Positions 1 through 8,612 of a stretch of DNA of 64,000 nt are shown in pieces. The notes under the pieces are model-generated. The model searched no databases and was not told where the DNA came from. It saw nothing but the letters and a program-made list of their open reading frames with translations. Where the stretch lies: assembly GCA_009711805.1 (NCBI GenBank), contig VEMX01000017.1:1-64000 (forward strand), in the 5' to 3' direction. The DNA is from Balneolaceae bacterium. GTDB lineage: Bacteria > Bacteroidota > Rhodothermia > Balneolales > Balneolaceae. Within the stretch, counting starts at the first letter, position 1; each line of letters begins with the position of its first letter. Both the position numbers and the translations under genes were made by a program.

Positions 1-395
1 TTAGACCAATCTTAGAGGTGCCAGGCTGGCTCGATTCCAATAGAATGTGCTGAGGGTAAAGATCATAACGTACGTATGCAATCTTTTTCCAGCTGATAAA
101 TGTTGATACCTTCAACATATGAGACCGGTGATCGGTCAGATCGAGTACGGCGTTGGTTTGATTTACCCCTCGGTCTGCCGGCTGGAGTCCGTCTGACCGA
201 TTGCTGGATGTTTTGGATGCACCGGATTTACCCGTCTTGAGCTTTTGTGATCCCGAAGATTCGGAAGATCAAGCCAAAAGTGCATAGTCGTTGAGAGGGA
301 ATAACTTCAGGTCTGCTCTTCTTTATAAATCAATTTATATATTTTTTGGAGAATGAAAACAATGCACAATCCTACCCACCTTTGTACGTCTCCAG
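1..395. repeat. Gene-free stretch with REP-like hairpins
   Basis: I see no coding frame that looks real here. Two hairpin-like sequences stand out: GACCG-GTGAT-CGGTC at 123-137 and CGGTCTGCCGG / CCGTCTGACCG (171-181 and 189-199, 9 of 11 pairs). Near-identical hairpins recur at 24820-24849 and 24917-24931, in the opposite order, so these are dispersed REP-like units rather than a local accident. It is downstream of the minus-strand nitroreductase gene. The window edge may cut a larger repeat block. Confidence 0.5.
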
Positions 396-1067
396 TTAAC
401 CCCCAGAATCAACTTGAAGCCAATCCATCCAGTCAGATACATGACCCCGGCTTTCCCGGTTTTTGCCTGTTTTGGTTTTAACAACATCTTCGTTGTACTC
501 ATCAGGGAAAAGAAATACAGCGCCGAGTAATAATTCTTCATCGGAGACGCCCAGTGTTTCTAAGATAGCCGGTTTTCTTAAACAGCCTCCTGATGACCAG
601 TAGTTTGTAATCCCTTTTGCTGTAGCCGCCAACAACAGATTTTGTATGGCTGCGCCGGTTGCGGCAATATGTTCCATATTCTTCACATTGGGATAGAAGG
701 ATCCCTTTTTTAAACGGGGGGTACGCTCAGGCAGCCAGCTTACCATAATAAGGGCATCGGCTGCGGCCAGCATTTCTTTGATACCGTCACTGCATTTCAC
801 GGGTTTGTCTTCATTCAGCGATGCCAATAACTTCCGGCAGCTTTCCCCATCCAGCGCATGAAACCGCCAGGGTTCTACCCCTTTCAATAATCCCTTTGAA
901 TGATAATGCTCATGGCTTTGATGATGAAAGGGAGCCTGGCCGGCCAGTTCAATCATTGCCTGAATCTGCTTTTTAAAATCTTCTCCTTTGGTAAGTGGCA
1001 AAGGGTGTTGAGGATCTACTCTTAATTTAAGTGTCCTTCTTGCCCGAATAGCGTCTTCTGTTTTCAT
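396..1067 (-). CDS. Nitroreductase family protein
   Basis: A 223-residue protein of the FMN-dependent nitroreductase fold, usual length for the family. The N-terminal Arg-Arg stretch (RARRTLK), a central PWRFHAL segment typical of substrate/flavin contact, and the C-terminal region with TNYWSSGG and GAVFLFPDE match NAD(P)H-dependent nitroreductases; they reduce nitro groups, quinones or flavin-like substrates in the cytoplasm. The natural substrate cannot be read from sequence. It lies 93 bp downstream of glpD on the same strand and might be the last gene of that transcription unit, though nothing links it to glycerol metabolism. Confidence 0.8.
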   Translation of the reverse strand: MKTEDAIRARRTLKLRVDPQHPLPLTKGEDFKKQIQAMIELAGQAPFHHQSHEHYHSKGLLKGVEPWRFHALDGESCRKLLASLNEDKPVKCSDGIKEMLAAADALIMVSWLPERTPRLKKGSFYPNVKNMEHIAATGAAIQNLLLAATAKGITNYWSSGGCLRKPAILETLGVSDEELLLGAVFLFPDEYNEDVVKTKTGKNRESRGHVSDWMDWLQVDSGG

Positions 1068-1160
1068 AGGAAGTTTTAGAATACGATGATTGTATTAGTT
1101 ACCCCGGAACGGCCTCAATCCATTTTTGCCGTATTTTCTTCGGGTAAATAGTTTTATTAA

Positions 1161-2726
1161 TCAGGCCAACAAGATATAGTTTTTGGCTAACTCTTTATAT
1201 TCCTTTAACTGCTGTGTTACCCATCCCGTACCTTTGTTTAATTCCGTCTGCATTAATTTTGCTACTTCCTCCGCCATCTGCACGCTGGCCCGGGCATCCA
1301 GTAATAACGCCCGGCTTCTACGCGCCAGGAAATCCTCAATGGTCTGAGCCATCTCATTGCGTACTGCCCAGATAACTTCAGCTTTTATATAGGGAAGGTC
1401 TTTATGAAGTTGCTCCCCCAGGCTTTCATCTTCTTCAATCAAAGCGTCCAGGGCTATACGATCTGAACCATATACATACAGGTGATCCTCATCATCTGTA
1501 TTTCGTAACCAGCCATGAATCCGCAGGTCATAGGTATCACATTTTTCGTGTTCCAAACCGGCAACCAGGATGGCTTTGTCTACCGTATCCTCTGCCATCT
1601 TCCGGTAGGTGGTCCATTTACCCCCGGCAATCGTTACCAGTCCTGATTTTGATACCTGCAAGTGATGACTGCGTGAGATCTGTGACGTTTTTTTGGTATC
1701 CGGCGGTTTAACCAGGGGCCTCAATCCGGCGAATACACTTTTAACATCCTCTCGTGATGGATCTTTTGTGAGGTACTGAGCTGCATGCCTGAGGATAAAG
1801 TCTATCTCTTCTTCCAGGGCCACCGGTTCCAGGCTTGGTTCATCAATGGGAGTATCGGTAGTTCCCACAATCACTTTATTATGCCAGGGAACGGCAAACA
1901 GCACTCTTCCGTCATCGGTATGTGGAACCATAATGGCCGAATCCCCGGGCAGAAAATCCTTATCCAATACAATATGAATGCCCTGAGCACACTGAATAAT
2001 TTTCTCATGCCCCTCTTCGTCCATCTCAAGAATATCATCCGAAAAAATACCTGTAGCATTAATAACTACCCTGGCATTGATGTCATATTCTTTTCCCTCC
2101 AGCATGTCCCGGGTTTTCACTCCCTCAATAAAGCCCTTTTCATTCTTCTTCAGGTCCGTCACTTTCATGTAATTGAGTGGTATACCACCTTCATCATATA
2201 TCGTCTGTGCCAGGTTAATAGCGAGACGCGAATCATCAAACTGTCCATCGTAATAGATGACCCCTCCGCGGAGTCCTTCATTTTCAAGAGTGGGGATTCG
2301 CTCCAACGTCTCTTCCCGGGAAAGGTTTTTGGATTCTTTGATGCCCAGTTTGCCGGCCAGCATATCATACACTTTCAGCCCTACCCCGTAGAAGGGACCG
2401 TTCCACCATTCGTAGCTGGGTACAATAAACGACTGGTGGTTTACCAAGTGAGGAGCATTCTGAATAAGCAATCCGCGTTCATGCAGTGCTTCAATCACCA
2501 AGGAAACATCTCCCTGCTGCAGATACCGGACGCCGCCATGTACCAGTTTGGTACTCCGGCTGGAGGTTCCCTTGGCAAAATCATGCATTTCCAGCAACAG
2601 GGTTTTATATCCTCTTGAGGCTGCATCCACCCCCACCCCCAGGCCGGTTGCACCTCCGCCAATAACCACTATATCCCAGTAGTTGTTGAACTCCTGTACT
2701 TTTTTTAAGAACTGGCTTCGATCCAT
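1161..2726 (-). CDS. glpD: Aerobic glycerol-3-phosphate dehydrogenase
   Basis: FAD-dependent enzyme of 521 residues oxidising sn-glycerol 3-phosphate to dihydroxyacetone phosphate and passing electrons to the quinone pool at the inner membrane. The Rossmann dinucleotide motif GGGATG is at about residues 23-28, followed by the family signature GTSSRSTKLVHGGVRYL around residue 55-70; PWHNKVIVGTTDTP and GLRPLV are the other conserved blocks, and a C-terminal DAO_C domain follows. Length is normal. The gene is 93 bp downstream of glpK on the same strand, so the two enzymes form a glycerol-catabolic unit. No glpF facilitator or GlpR-like repressor is in the window. Confidence 0.96.
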   Translation of the reverse strand: MDRSQFLKKVQEFNNYWDIVVIGGGATGLGVGVDAASRGYKTLLLEMHDFAKGTSSRSTKLVHGGVRYLQQGDVSLVIEALHERGLLIQNAPHLVNHQSFIVPSYEWWNGPFYGVGLKVYDMLAGKLGIKESKNLSREETLERIPTLENEGLRGGVIYYDGQFDDSRLAINLAQTIYDEGGIPLNYMKVTDLKKNEKGFIEGVKTRDMLEGKEYDINARVVINATGIFSDDILEMDEEGHEKIIQCAQGIHIVLDKDFLPGDSAIMVPHTDDGRVLFAVPWHNKVIVGTTDTPIDEPSLEPVALEEEIDFILRHAAQYLTKDPSREDVKSVFAGLRPLVKPPDTKKTSQISRSHHLQVSKSGLVTIAGGKWTTYRKMAEDTVDKAILVAGLEHEKCDTYDLRIHGWLRNTDDEDHLYVYGSDRIALDALIEEDESLGEQLHKDLPYIKAEVIWAVRNEMAQTIEDFLARRSRALLLDARASVQMAEEVAKLMQTELNKGTGWVTQQLKEYKELAKNYILLA

Positions 2727-2819
2727 AGCATTCTAATCTTGAAGAATAAATATGATTGTAAATCAAAGATTTAACAAGTGTGAAATTTGATGGGGCTTAC
2801 ATTACTTCCGAACAGTTGT

Positions 2820-4313
2820 TTACTCTACCCACTGTTTGCTTTTCTCTACCGCTTTATTCCATTTGGAAAGATGTTGTTGTACTTCCTCTTCAGGCATCCG
2901 GGGCTCAAACTGCTTGTCTATTTGCCACTGGGTGCTTAGTTCATCTACATCTTTCCAAAAACCTACAGCCAGTCCGGCCAGGTAAGCTGCTCCCAGGGCA
3001 GTGGTTTCCAGCACTTTCGGCCTCACAATGGGAATTCCGAGAATGTCGGACTGAAATTGCATTAATGTATCGTTGGCTGCGGCACCGCCATCTACTCTGA
3101 GTTCTTTTATGCTGATCCCGGAATCGGCTTCCATAGCAGATATTACATCCTTCACCTGAAAAGCAATACTCTCCAAAGCGGCTCGGGCTATGTGGGCAGA
3201 TGTAGCAGCCCGCGTTAAACCATAAATAGCGCCCCGTGCATGTTGATCCCAGTGTGGAGCTCCCAAGCCCGCAAAAGCCGGTACCAGGTACACCCCTCCG
3301 TTGTTCTCTACCGATAATGCCAATTCCTCTACCTCTGATGAAGATTCAATAATACCTAATCCATCTCTTAACCATTGAACCACTGCCCCTGCCATAAAAA
3401 TACTGCCTTCCAGGGCGTAAGTGACGTGGTTATTTATTTTCCACCCCACAGTGGTAAGTAGATTATTTTCTGAATGAACCGGTTTATCACCTGTATTAAA
3501 CATGATGAAAGAGCCGGTACCATAGGTGTTTTTGAGCATACCGGGCGTGGTACACATTTGTCCAAACAGGGCAGCCTGTTGATCTCCGGCTATTCCCGCT
3601 ATGGGAATTTCAGTATTTAATATTGAAGCTGTTGTATGCCCATATACTTCGGATGAGCTTTTGACTTCGGCTAAAATCTCTTTCGGAATATCCATGAGCC
3701 TCAGTAGCTCATCATCCCATTGGTGTTCCCTGATGTTGTAAAGCATGGTTCGGGAGGCATTGCTTACATCGGTAATATGAATTTTCCCATTAGTCAAATT
3801 CCATATCAGCCAGGAATCGATGGTACCAAAAGCCAATTCACCCTTTTCCGCTTTTGCTCGTGCTCCTTCTACATTATGGAGTATCCATCTGAGTTTTGTC
3901 CCGGAGAAATAACTGTCTATCACCAATCCGGTTTTATGCTGAATGTTATCGGACCACCCTTCTTTCTTCAGCCTATCGCAGTAGTTGGAGGTTCTTCGAT
4001 CCTGCCATACAATAGCGTTATAAATAGGTTCTCCTGTTTCTTTATCCCACACCACCGTTGTTTCTCTTTGGTTGGTGATGCCGATGCCGGCTATCTCCGT
4101 TTCATCTATACCTGCTTTTAAAATGGCCTCTTGTATTACCTCTGACTGGGATTCCCATATTTCAACCGCATCATGCTCAACCCATCCATCATGAGGGTAG
4201 TATTGTTTGAATTCTTTTTGAGCCAGTGATTGTACCTTTCCTTGTTGATTGAATATAATGGCCCTGGAACTGCTGGTACCCTGGTCGATGGCTAATATGT
4301 AGTGTTTACTCAT
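2820..4313 (-). CDS. glpK: Glycerol kinase
   Basis: FGGY-family sugar kinase, 497 residues, phosphorylating glycerol with ATP to sn-glycerol 3-phosphate. Visible are the N-terminal phosphate loop [10 protein letters not shown] (about residues 9-18), the WVEHDA block, the [10 protein letters not shown] segment and the C-terminal adenosine motif [16 protein letters not shown]. Full family length with no disruption. It heads the glpK-glpD pair; a 419-bp gene-free region with a perfect inverted repeat lies upstream and probably holds its promoter. Confidence 0.97.
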   Translation of the reverse strand: MSKHYILAIDQGTSSSRAIIFNQQGKVQSLAQKEFKQYYPHDGWVEHDAVEIWESQSEVIQEAILKAGIDETEIAGIGITNQRETTVVWDKETGEPIYNAIVWQDRRTSNYCDRLKKEGWSDNIQHKTGLVIDSYFSGTKLRWILHNVEGARAKAEKGELAFGTIDSWLIWNLTNGKIHITDVSNASRTMLYNIREHQWDDELLRLMDIPKEILAEVKSSSEVYGHTTASILNTEIPIAGIAGDQQAALFGQMCTTPGMLKNTYGTGSFIMFNTGDKPVHSENNLLTTVGWKINNHVTYALEGSIFMAGAVVQWLRDGLGIIESSSEVEELALSVENNGGVYLVPAFAGLGAPHWDQHARGAIYGLTRAATSAHIARAALESIAFQVKDVISAMEADSGISIKELRVDGGAAANDTLMQFQSDILGIPIVRPKVLETTALGAAYLAGLAVGFWKDVDELSTQWQIDKQFEPRMPEEEVQQHLSKWNKAVEKSKQWVE

Positions 4314-4470
4314 ATCAATGATTCGTTTCTACCGGAAGTAGAATATGTTTGTATAGATGGGATTTAACAAATGGAGTTGGTTTTTGGGGAAGTACCGGGG
4401 AAAAGTTGATATCCCATCTATGATTTCCAAGGTTTTTCAATGGTACAGGTAGATGAACTAAGCATCTCTA

Positions 4471-4495
4471 TAAACCTTGGAGATCTCAAGGTTTA
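4471..4495. promoter_or_regulatory. Perfect 9-bp inverted repeat upstream of glpK
   Basis: TAAACCTTG and CAAGGTTTA are separated by seven bases. It sits 158 bp ahead of glpK in a 419-bp stretch (4314-4732) in which I see no gene. There is no T-run on either side, so a terminator is unlikely; an operator for the glycerol genes is possible but unproven. The rest of 4314-4732 shows nothing recognisable. Confidence 0.35.
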
Positions 4496-4732
4496 TATCA
4501 TTGGGTTATAAGTATAATTGTTATTGGTGGATTGGAGGCTTTTTCTCGTTCTGATACTTCATAACACCCACATCTCAGCACAAACAGTATATTGCTTCTT
4601 AATTAAACCAATGTGCTTATCCATCTCCCTCAAGGGAGGATTTATTCAGGGTAAGTTCCTATTCACGACTCTCATTACTTTATACAGCTAATGCTAATCA
4701 CATTCCCGTGGGAGAACCTTATCCTAAAGTCG

Positions 4733-4824
4733 TTAACCCGAATTATTCACGAATGGATACAAAATGACGATCTATATACTTGAATATATTACCGTTGAAT
4801 TGCTTGGTGAATAATCCGGGTTAA
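4733..4824 (-). repeat. 92-bp internally deleted MITE-like element
   Basis: Bounded by TTAACCCGAATTATTCAC (4733-4750) and its inverted partner GTGAATAATCCGGGTTAA (4807-4824), 17 of 18 bases complementary. Read on the minus strand it matches both ends of the 236-bp element at 13834-14069, with only three substitutions in the retained part, and lacks 144 internal bases. The deletion joins the CAAG next to one end to CAATTCAACGG near the other, with a shared AAG at the junction. Its terminal TTAA contains the TAA stop of the patatin-like gene. Confidence 0.85.
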
Positions 4825-5750
4825 GCTTCTTCTTTACTATCCATGGAGGAATGATAGAATTTTCGTCCCTGGTCGATTACCATTTCTGCTTCATGAAAAT
4901 CGAAGGTATCACAGGTATTCCTTGGTATTGTAATAAGGTGATCAGGTTTATACATCTGAATCATTAAGTCGGTAAGGCGGTCCTGGGTAAAACTGAAGGT
5001 ACTGTCCATAAGCTCGAACAGTGAAAAGGAGGGTCGGTTATTCTTTTCATTTTCCAGCTTTTCCCGGTATTCATGAAGTGCATCCGGAATTAAATCATCA
5101 AACCATTTCTTTAACCGGTCCTCTTCCTCTTGTTTATCCTCTGGATCGGATGTTGAAGCACTTACCTCATCTACATCAGGAATAATCTTTCCATTTACAT
5201 CCACAGCAACTACCATAGCATCTTCCTGTTTCTTCACCAGGTTTACAGGCAATGGATTCAATACCCCGCCATCCACCAATATTCGATTTCCATCAACCAC
5301 CGGGACAAATACTCCCGGGATAGATACCGATGCCCGGAGTGCTTTATATAATTCTCCTGATGTGAAATGTACTTCTTCATTATGTTTCATATCGGTTGCA
5401 ACAGCGGTAAAGGGGATATTGAACTCTTCAATGTTTTGCAGTCCGGTCACCTCCAGGTGTTTTGAAAACAGTTTTTCACCTTTCACAAAACCCTGCTTGG
5501 TAAAGGTGAAGTCCAGCAAATCAAATACATCCTTTTTGCTTAAACTCATCAGCCATTCTTTATATTCCGGAAGGTGACCTGCCGCATAAATACCACCCAC
5601 TACGGCTCCCATCGAACAACCTATCACTTCTATAATTTCATATCCTTGTTGTTCCAGCTCTTCAATAACCCCAATGTGGGCAATACCCCTTGCCCCACCG
5701 CTTCCTAAAACAAGATGAACTTTTCTTTTATCTGTACCTTCTTTATTCAC
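4821..5750 (-). CDS. Patatin-like phospholipase (RssA/NTE type)
   Basis: A 309-residue patatin-domain hydrolase. The oxyanion loop GSGGARG is at residues 16-22, the nucleophile elbow G-C-S-M-G puts the catalytic serine at residue 46, and the catalytic aspartate lies in VDGG about residue 160. These cytoplasmic or membrane-associated enzymes hydrolyse phospholipid or lysophospholipid acyl esters; the substrate is unknown. The start is GTG and overlaps the end of the upstream 83-residue gene by 8 bp. The TAA stop lies inside the terminal inverted repeat of the adjacent short element, so the insertion abuts the coding end; the protein does not look truncated, but the last residues may have been changed. 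Confidence 0.88.
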   Translation of the reverse strand: MNKEGTDKRKVHLVLGSGGARGIAHIGVIEELEQQGYEIIEVIGCSMGAVVGGIYAAGHLPEYKEWLMSLSKKDVFDLLDFTFTKQGFVKGEKLFSKHLEVTGLQNIEEFNIPFTAVATDMKHNEEVHFTSGELYKALRASVSIPGVFVPVVDGNRILVDGGVLNPLPVNLVKKQEDAMVVAVDVNGKIIPDVDEVSASTSDPEDKQEEEDRLKKWFDDLIPDALHEYREKLENEKNNRPSFSLFELMDSTFSFTQDRLTDLMIQMYKPDHLITIPRNTCDTFDFHEAEMVIDQGRKFYHSSMDSKEEA

Positions 5751-5994
5751 TTTTTATTGATTTGACGATTCGCTCTTTTTCAACATCACTAAAATCATCA
5801 GAATAGTATCTAAGAAATACCTTAGCTGTTATTTCATTCTTTGTGAGATTCGGATTTTCCTGTTCTATTTGTTCTCGAATCATGTAGTAGATTAAATCTA
5901 CCATATCTACAGCCATAGCTGCTCTTTCTTGTGGAGTCTTGGAAAAAATAATCTTCCTCTGTTTCTCCAGCATAGATTGGGATGTGTCATTCAT
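5743..5994 (-). CDS. Small antitoxin-like protein paired with a nucleotidyltransferase remnant
   Basis: An 83-residue charged helical protein. The layout (SKTPQERAAMAVDMVDLIYYMI then a central NPNLTKNEI and VFLRYYSDDF) resembles the small partner proteins often encoded beside nucleotidyltransferase-like (AbiEii/DUF6036-type) toxins; that is family recognition by eye. Supporting it, the upstream reading frame is the C-terminal part of such a nucleotidyltransferase and the two overlap by ATGA, the usual sign of translational coupling. Its own start ATG and stop are intact, so it may still be expressed, perhaps as an orphan antitoxin. Confidence 0.55.
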   Translation of the reverse strand: MNDTSQSMLEKQRKIIFSKTPQERAAMAVDMVDLIYYMIREQIEQENPNLTKNEITAKVFLRYYSDDFSDVEKERIVKSIKSE

Positions 5995-6263
5995 GATATA
6001 AGTCCATATATGTTTAATTCCATTCTTCTACACCAGTTTTGAACATATATACTATCTACCGAAGGATTCTCTACCAAATTCTCAATATCCTTTATTTGTG
6101 TATCGCTTTTAATCTTTTGTATCCATTTTAATTTTGAGATTATTAAATTTTCAATTGATACTACCCAGAATTTTGTTCCAAATGCTTCTGTTAACCTTCG
6201 CCTTCTAAATTCTTCCAGATGAAACTCTATTTTAAAACCTGTTTTATTGTCAATAACATTAAA
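5991..6263 (-). pseudogene. 5'-truncated nucleotidyltransferase-like toxin (C-terminal remnant)
   Basis: An open frame of 90 codons, without any early start codon, translates to NVIDNKTGFKIEFH, then VVSIENLIISKLKWIQK, then IKDIENLVENPSVDSIYVQNW. This is the familiar C-terminal half of MNT/AbiEii-like nucleotidyltransferases (substrate-domain 'EDLILSKL...RDI' pattern). The N-terminal half with the GS and DxD catalytic motifs is missing: the frame begins directly after the TAG stop of the upstream metalloenzyme gene, in the same frame. It ends in ATGA overlapping the small downstream gene. I read it as a decayed toxin gene whose 5' part was removed by a deletion. Confidence 0.65.
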
Positions 6264-7154
6264 CTATTCCAAGAATCTTAAAATTGAGCCCTTGATATCA
6301 ATGAGGCTATCAACACAATTAAATATATCCGCTCCCTCTCCAAAAACAAATAAAGGAACCTTATTTCGGGTATGAGTTTTGGTAGACAGGTCTTCCAGGT
6401 TACCGTGATCGCTACTAATCACCAACAGGTCTTCACTTCTCTTATGCTCGATGATATGCATTAAAAACTCGTCCAGTGGTTTTAATACCCGCCCGGCATC
6501 TTCCGGCCGTTGACTGTGCCCGGCTTTATCCGTCAGATAATATTCATAGAGTAGCAGATCATAATCTGGTAGGATATTAAGTACCCTTTTGGCTGCATCA
6601 ACAGCTGTTATTTTTGGGATGTCTATATCCAACCGTTCTCTCCAGGCATTCTGAACGATTTCGGCTGTAAGGGCTTTTTCACTCAATATTTCTTTAGTGG
6701 AGTTCAATCTCATATCCGCACTCTTGGTCATAAGAGTGGTACAGCTCCAGCGATTCCTTCTTTTGGCGTGTGCAAAGAATATGGGTGGATAGGCGTTCAT
6801 GAAATAAGGTTTCTTTCCCATCTCCTTCACTCCATGAAAAATACTCTTTGACTGCAGAAGTGGTTTAATCCCCGAATGAGGATACGGTCCAAAATGCTTA
6901 CCTATCTTTTTGGAAGCATTATGACCGGTAAACAAGCTGGTTTGTCCGGTTCCGCTTTGGGGTAACCCTTCCACCCCGAGGTTGGCATCAATAGGTTTAA
7001 AAAGGTGATTACTGGTAGTTATTGATTGGGCCTGGTTGTCGAATGGTGCACCAATCAGTACTTCAAACGAATCGTACCGTTGGCTATAAAACGGGTTTTC
7101 CTCTCCGGCATTGCCCAACCCTACGCCATCAATAAATACGAACAGAACAGCCAA
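6264..7154 (-). CDS. Alkaline-phosphatase-superfamily metalloenzyme
   Basis: A 296-residue protein of the metalloenzyme superfamily that includes cofactor-independent phosphoglycerate mutase and phosphopentomutase. The metal-binding FIDGVGLG is at residues 7-14, the phosphate-accepting threonine is probably in SGTGQTSLFTG, and the C-terminal metal cluster is SSDHGNLED followed by THTRNKVPLFVFG. It is shorter than phosphoglycerate mutase, so it is more likely a generic phosphohydrolase or phosphotransferase. It is one base upstream of the decayed toxin frame and one base downstream of dtd, so dtd and this gene form one unit. Confidence 0.75.
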   Translation of the reverse strand: MAVLFVFIDGVGLGNAGEENPFYSQRYDSFEVLIGAPFDNQAQSITTSNHLFKPIDANLGVEGLPQSGTGQTSLFTGHNASKKIGKHFGPYPHSGIKPLLQSKSIFHGVKEMGKKPYFMNAYPPIFFAHAKRRNRWSCTTLMTKSADMRLNSTKEILSEKALTAEIVQNAWRERLDIDIPKITAVDAAKRVLNILPDYDLLLYEYYLTDKAGHSQRPEDAGRVLKPLDEFLMHIIEHKRSEDLLVISSDHGNLEDLSTKTHTRNKVPLFVFGEGADIFNCVDSLIDIKGSILRFLE

Positions 7155-7155
7155 C

Positions 7156-7596
7156 CTATTTCTCCAGTATGATGGTTACCGGTCCGTCGTTTTCAAGCTT
7201 CACATTCATCATGGCTCCAAATTTTCCGGTTTCAATATCTAAATCGGAATGCTCTTTAAAATAGGTAATCATATCTTCATACATAGGTTCGGCCTTATCC
7301 GGTCGGGCTGCTTCTATAAAGCTGGGACGGGTGCCTTTGCGTGTATTTCCATATAGAGTAAACTGGGATACCACCAATATTCCCCCGCCTATATCCGAAA
7401 CCGAACGGTTCATTTTGCCTTCTTCGTCTTCAAAAATACGGAGCTTCAATATTTTATTGCAGATCCATTCCATTTGCTCGGGGCTATCGTCCTGATGGAT
7501 ACCTACCAGTAATAAAAGCCCTTTACCTATAGAGCCTGTTACTTTATTATCGACGATTACAGAAGATGATTTTACGCGCTGAACGACTACTTTCAT
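7156..7596 (-). CDS. dtd: D-aminoacyl-tRNA deacylase
   Basis: About 146 residues, standard length. Cuts D-amino acids from mischarged tRNA. The chiral-proofreading SQFTLYGNTRKGTRPSF block and the C-terminal Gly-Pro motif (NDGPVTIILE) are both present. A TTG three codons upstream would extend the frame to 7605, but the ATG giving MKVVVQRV is the family-typical start and I use it. The gene ends one base before the metalloenzyme gene. Its 5' side faces the DnaA-box-rich region. Confidence 0.95.
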   Translation of the reverse strand: MKVVVQRVKSSSVIVDNKVTGSIGKGLLLLVGIHQDDSPEQMEWICNKILKLRIFEDEEGKMNRSVSDIGGGILVVSQFTLYGNTRKGTRPSFIEAARPDKAEPMYEDMITYFKEHSDLDIETGKFGAMMNVKLENDGPVTIILEK

Positions 7597-7605
7597 GATC
7601 AACAA

Positions 7606-8008
7606 AAATGTGGATTACTATGTGGATTACTCGGTAATAACTATTGGATAACTTTTTTCTCCAAAAGTTTTGAACAAGTTTCCACATTATCCCCAACAAA
7701 TCAACATTCAAAAAGAATAACTTTTGATGTTAACTAATATTACACTCATTATATGTGCAATTTATAAATCCGTGTTGATAAGTCTTAGTCAACTAACTTA
7801 ACATATTGTTTTATATACACAGATAATCAACAAAGTTATCCACTATTCATTCACTTTATTTTTTATAACTTGGATAAAAATGTTATCCACATATCCACAC
7901 TCTCTACTAACTATTACTATATATATAAATCTCACACTAATAATATATACCTGTGGAAAATTGATCAAAAAAGCTCTCAAAACACTCTTTTAAACATGGT
8001 ATATTTAT
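7606..8008. other. Candidate replication origin (DnaA-box cluster, AT-rich)
   Basis: A gene-free, very AT-rich 400 bp between divergently oriented genes. DnaA-box matches to TTATCCACA: perfect at 7883-7891; eight of nine at 7609-7617 and 7621-7629 (minus orientation), 7687-7695, 7836-7844, 7891-7899 and 7952-7960 (minus); weaker ones at 7643-7651, 7678-7686 and 7869-7877. An almost pure A/T tract at about 7905-7950 could be the unwinding element. All genes to the left for 7 kb point left and the next two to the right point right, as expected at an origin. dnaA is not in the window, which is common in Bacteroidota. Confidence 0.6.
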
Positions 8009-8029
8009 TTGAATCAAAACTCAGGAATC

Positions 8030-8554
8030 ATGAATAAAAAATATCCAATAGGTCAGCTTTCTTATTCAGAAGATTACACAGATGATGAGCTTGATAATTG
8101 GTTGAATGACATTGCTCTTTTACCAGATCGAATCCGTGATGAAATACAAGGATGCTCTGATGATATTTTGTTAACTCCCTATCGCGATGGTAGTTGGAAT
8201 ACACGACAACTCATAAGTCACCTTATTGATAGTCATTCTAATGCCATCAATCGAATTAAGTTTGCTCTTACTGAAGATAGTCCATCGATCAAACCTTATG
8301 ATCAGGATGCCTGGGTTGAAATAGAAGATCAGTTTGGGTTACCATTGGAAATGAATCTGGATTTGTTGGAAAATATTCATGAGAAATTGGTTCGTATGTA
8401 CTACAGCTTAAGTGAAGCCGACTGGAAGCGTACCTATACCAAAGAAGGTAGTGGTACTTATACACTGAGCCATTCAGCTGCATTGTATGCCTGGCATTCA
8501 AATCATCATTTAGCACATATACGGCTGGTAACCCGGGAAAAAGCCAATAATTAG
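8030..8554 (+). CDS. DinB / YfiT-type metal-dependent transferase
   Basis: About 174 residues, four-helix DinB fold. The N-terminal YPIGQL, the TPYRDGSWNTRQLISHLIDSH block and the HSNHHLAHI segment near the C-terminus carry the three metal-ligand histidines, matching the YfiT/BstA group of putative thiol transferases or hydrolases (bacillithiol S-transferase in Bacillus). The cofactor used here is unknown. I place the start at the ATG at 8030, which has TCAGGA four bases upstream, rather than a TTG at 8009. It is the first plus-strand gene after the candidate origin. Confidence 0.8.
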   Translation: MNKKYPIGQLSYSEDYTDDELDNWLNDIALLPDRIRDEIQGCSDDILLTPYRDGSWNTRQLISHLIDSHSNAINRIKFALTEDSPSIKPYDQDAWVEIEDQFGLPLEMNLDLLENIHEKLVRMYYSLSEADWKRTYTKEGSGTYTLSHSAALYAWHSNHHLAHIRLVTREKANN

Positions 8555-8589
8555 TTCAGCTTTAATTACTATCAAATCATATAAATCAG

Positions 8590-8612
8590 TTAACCCAGAT
8601 TAGTATTAACCC
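8590..8612 (+). promoter_or_regulatory. Tandem TTAACCC direct repeat before purM
   Basis: TTAACCC occurs at 8590-8596 and again at 8606-8612, ending right against the purM ATG. The first copy continues as CAGATTA, resembling the end of the dispersed TTAACCCGGATTATTCAC repeat, so it may be a decayed repeat end rather than a control site. Confidence 0.25.

Noticed and set aside
7156-7605. Longer TTG start for dtd
   Set aside because: The ATG at 7596 gives the family-typical MKVVVQRV opening; the TTG would add residues not seen in the family.
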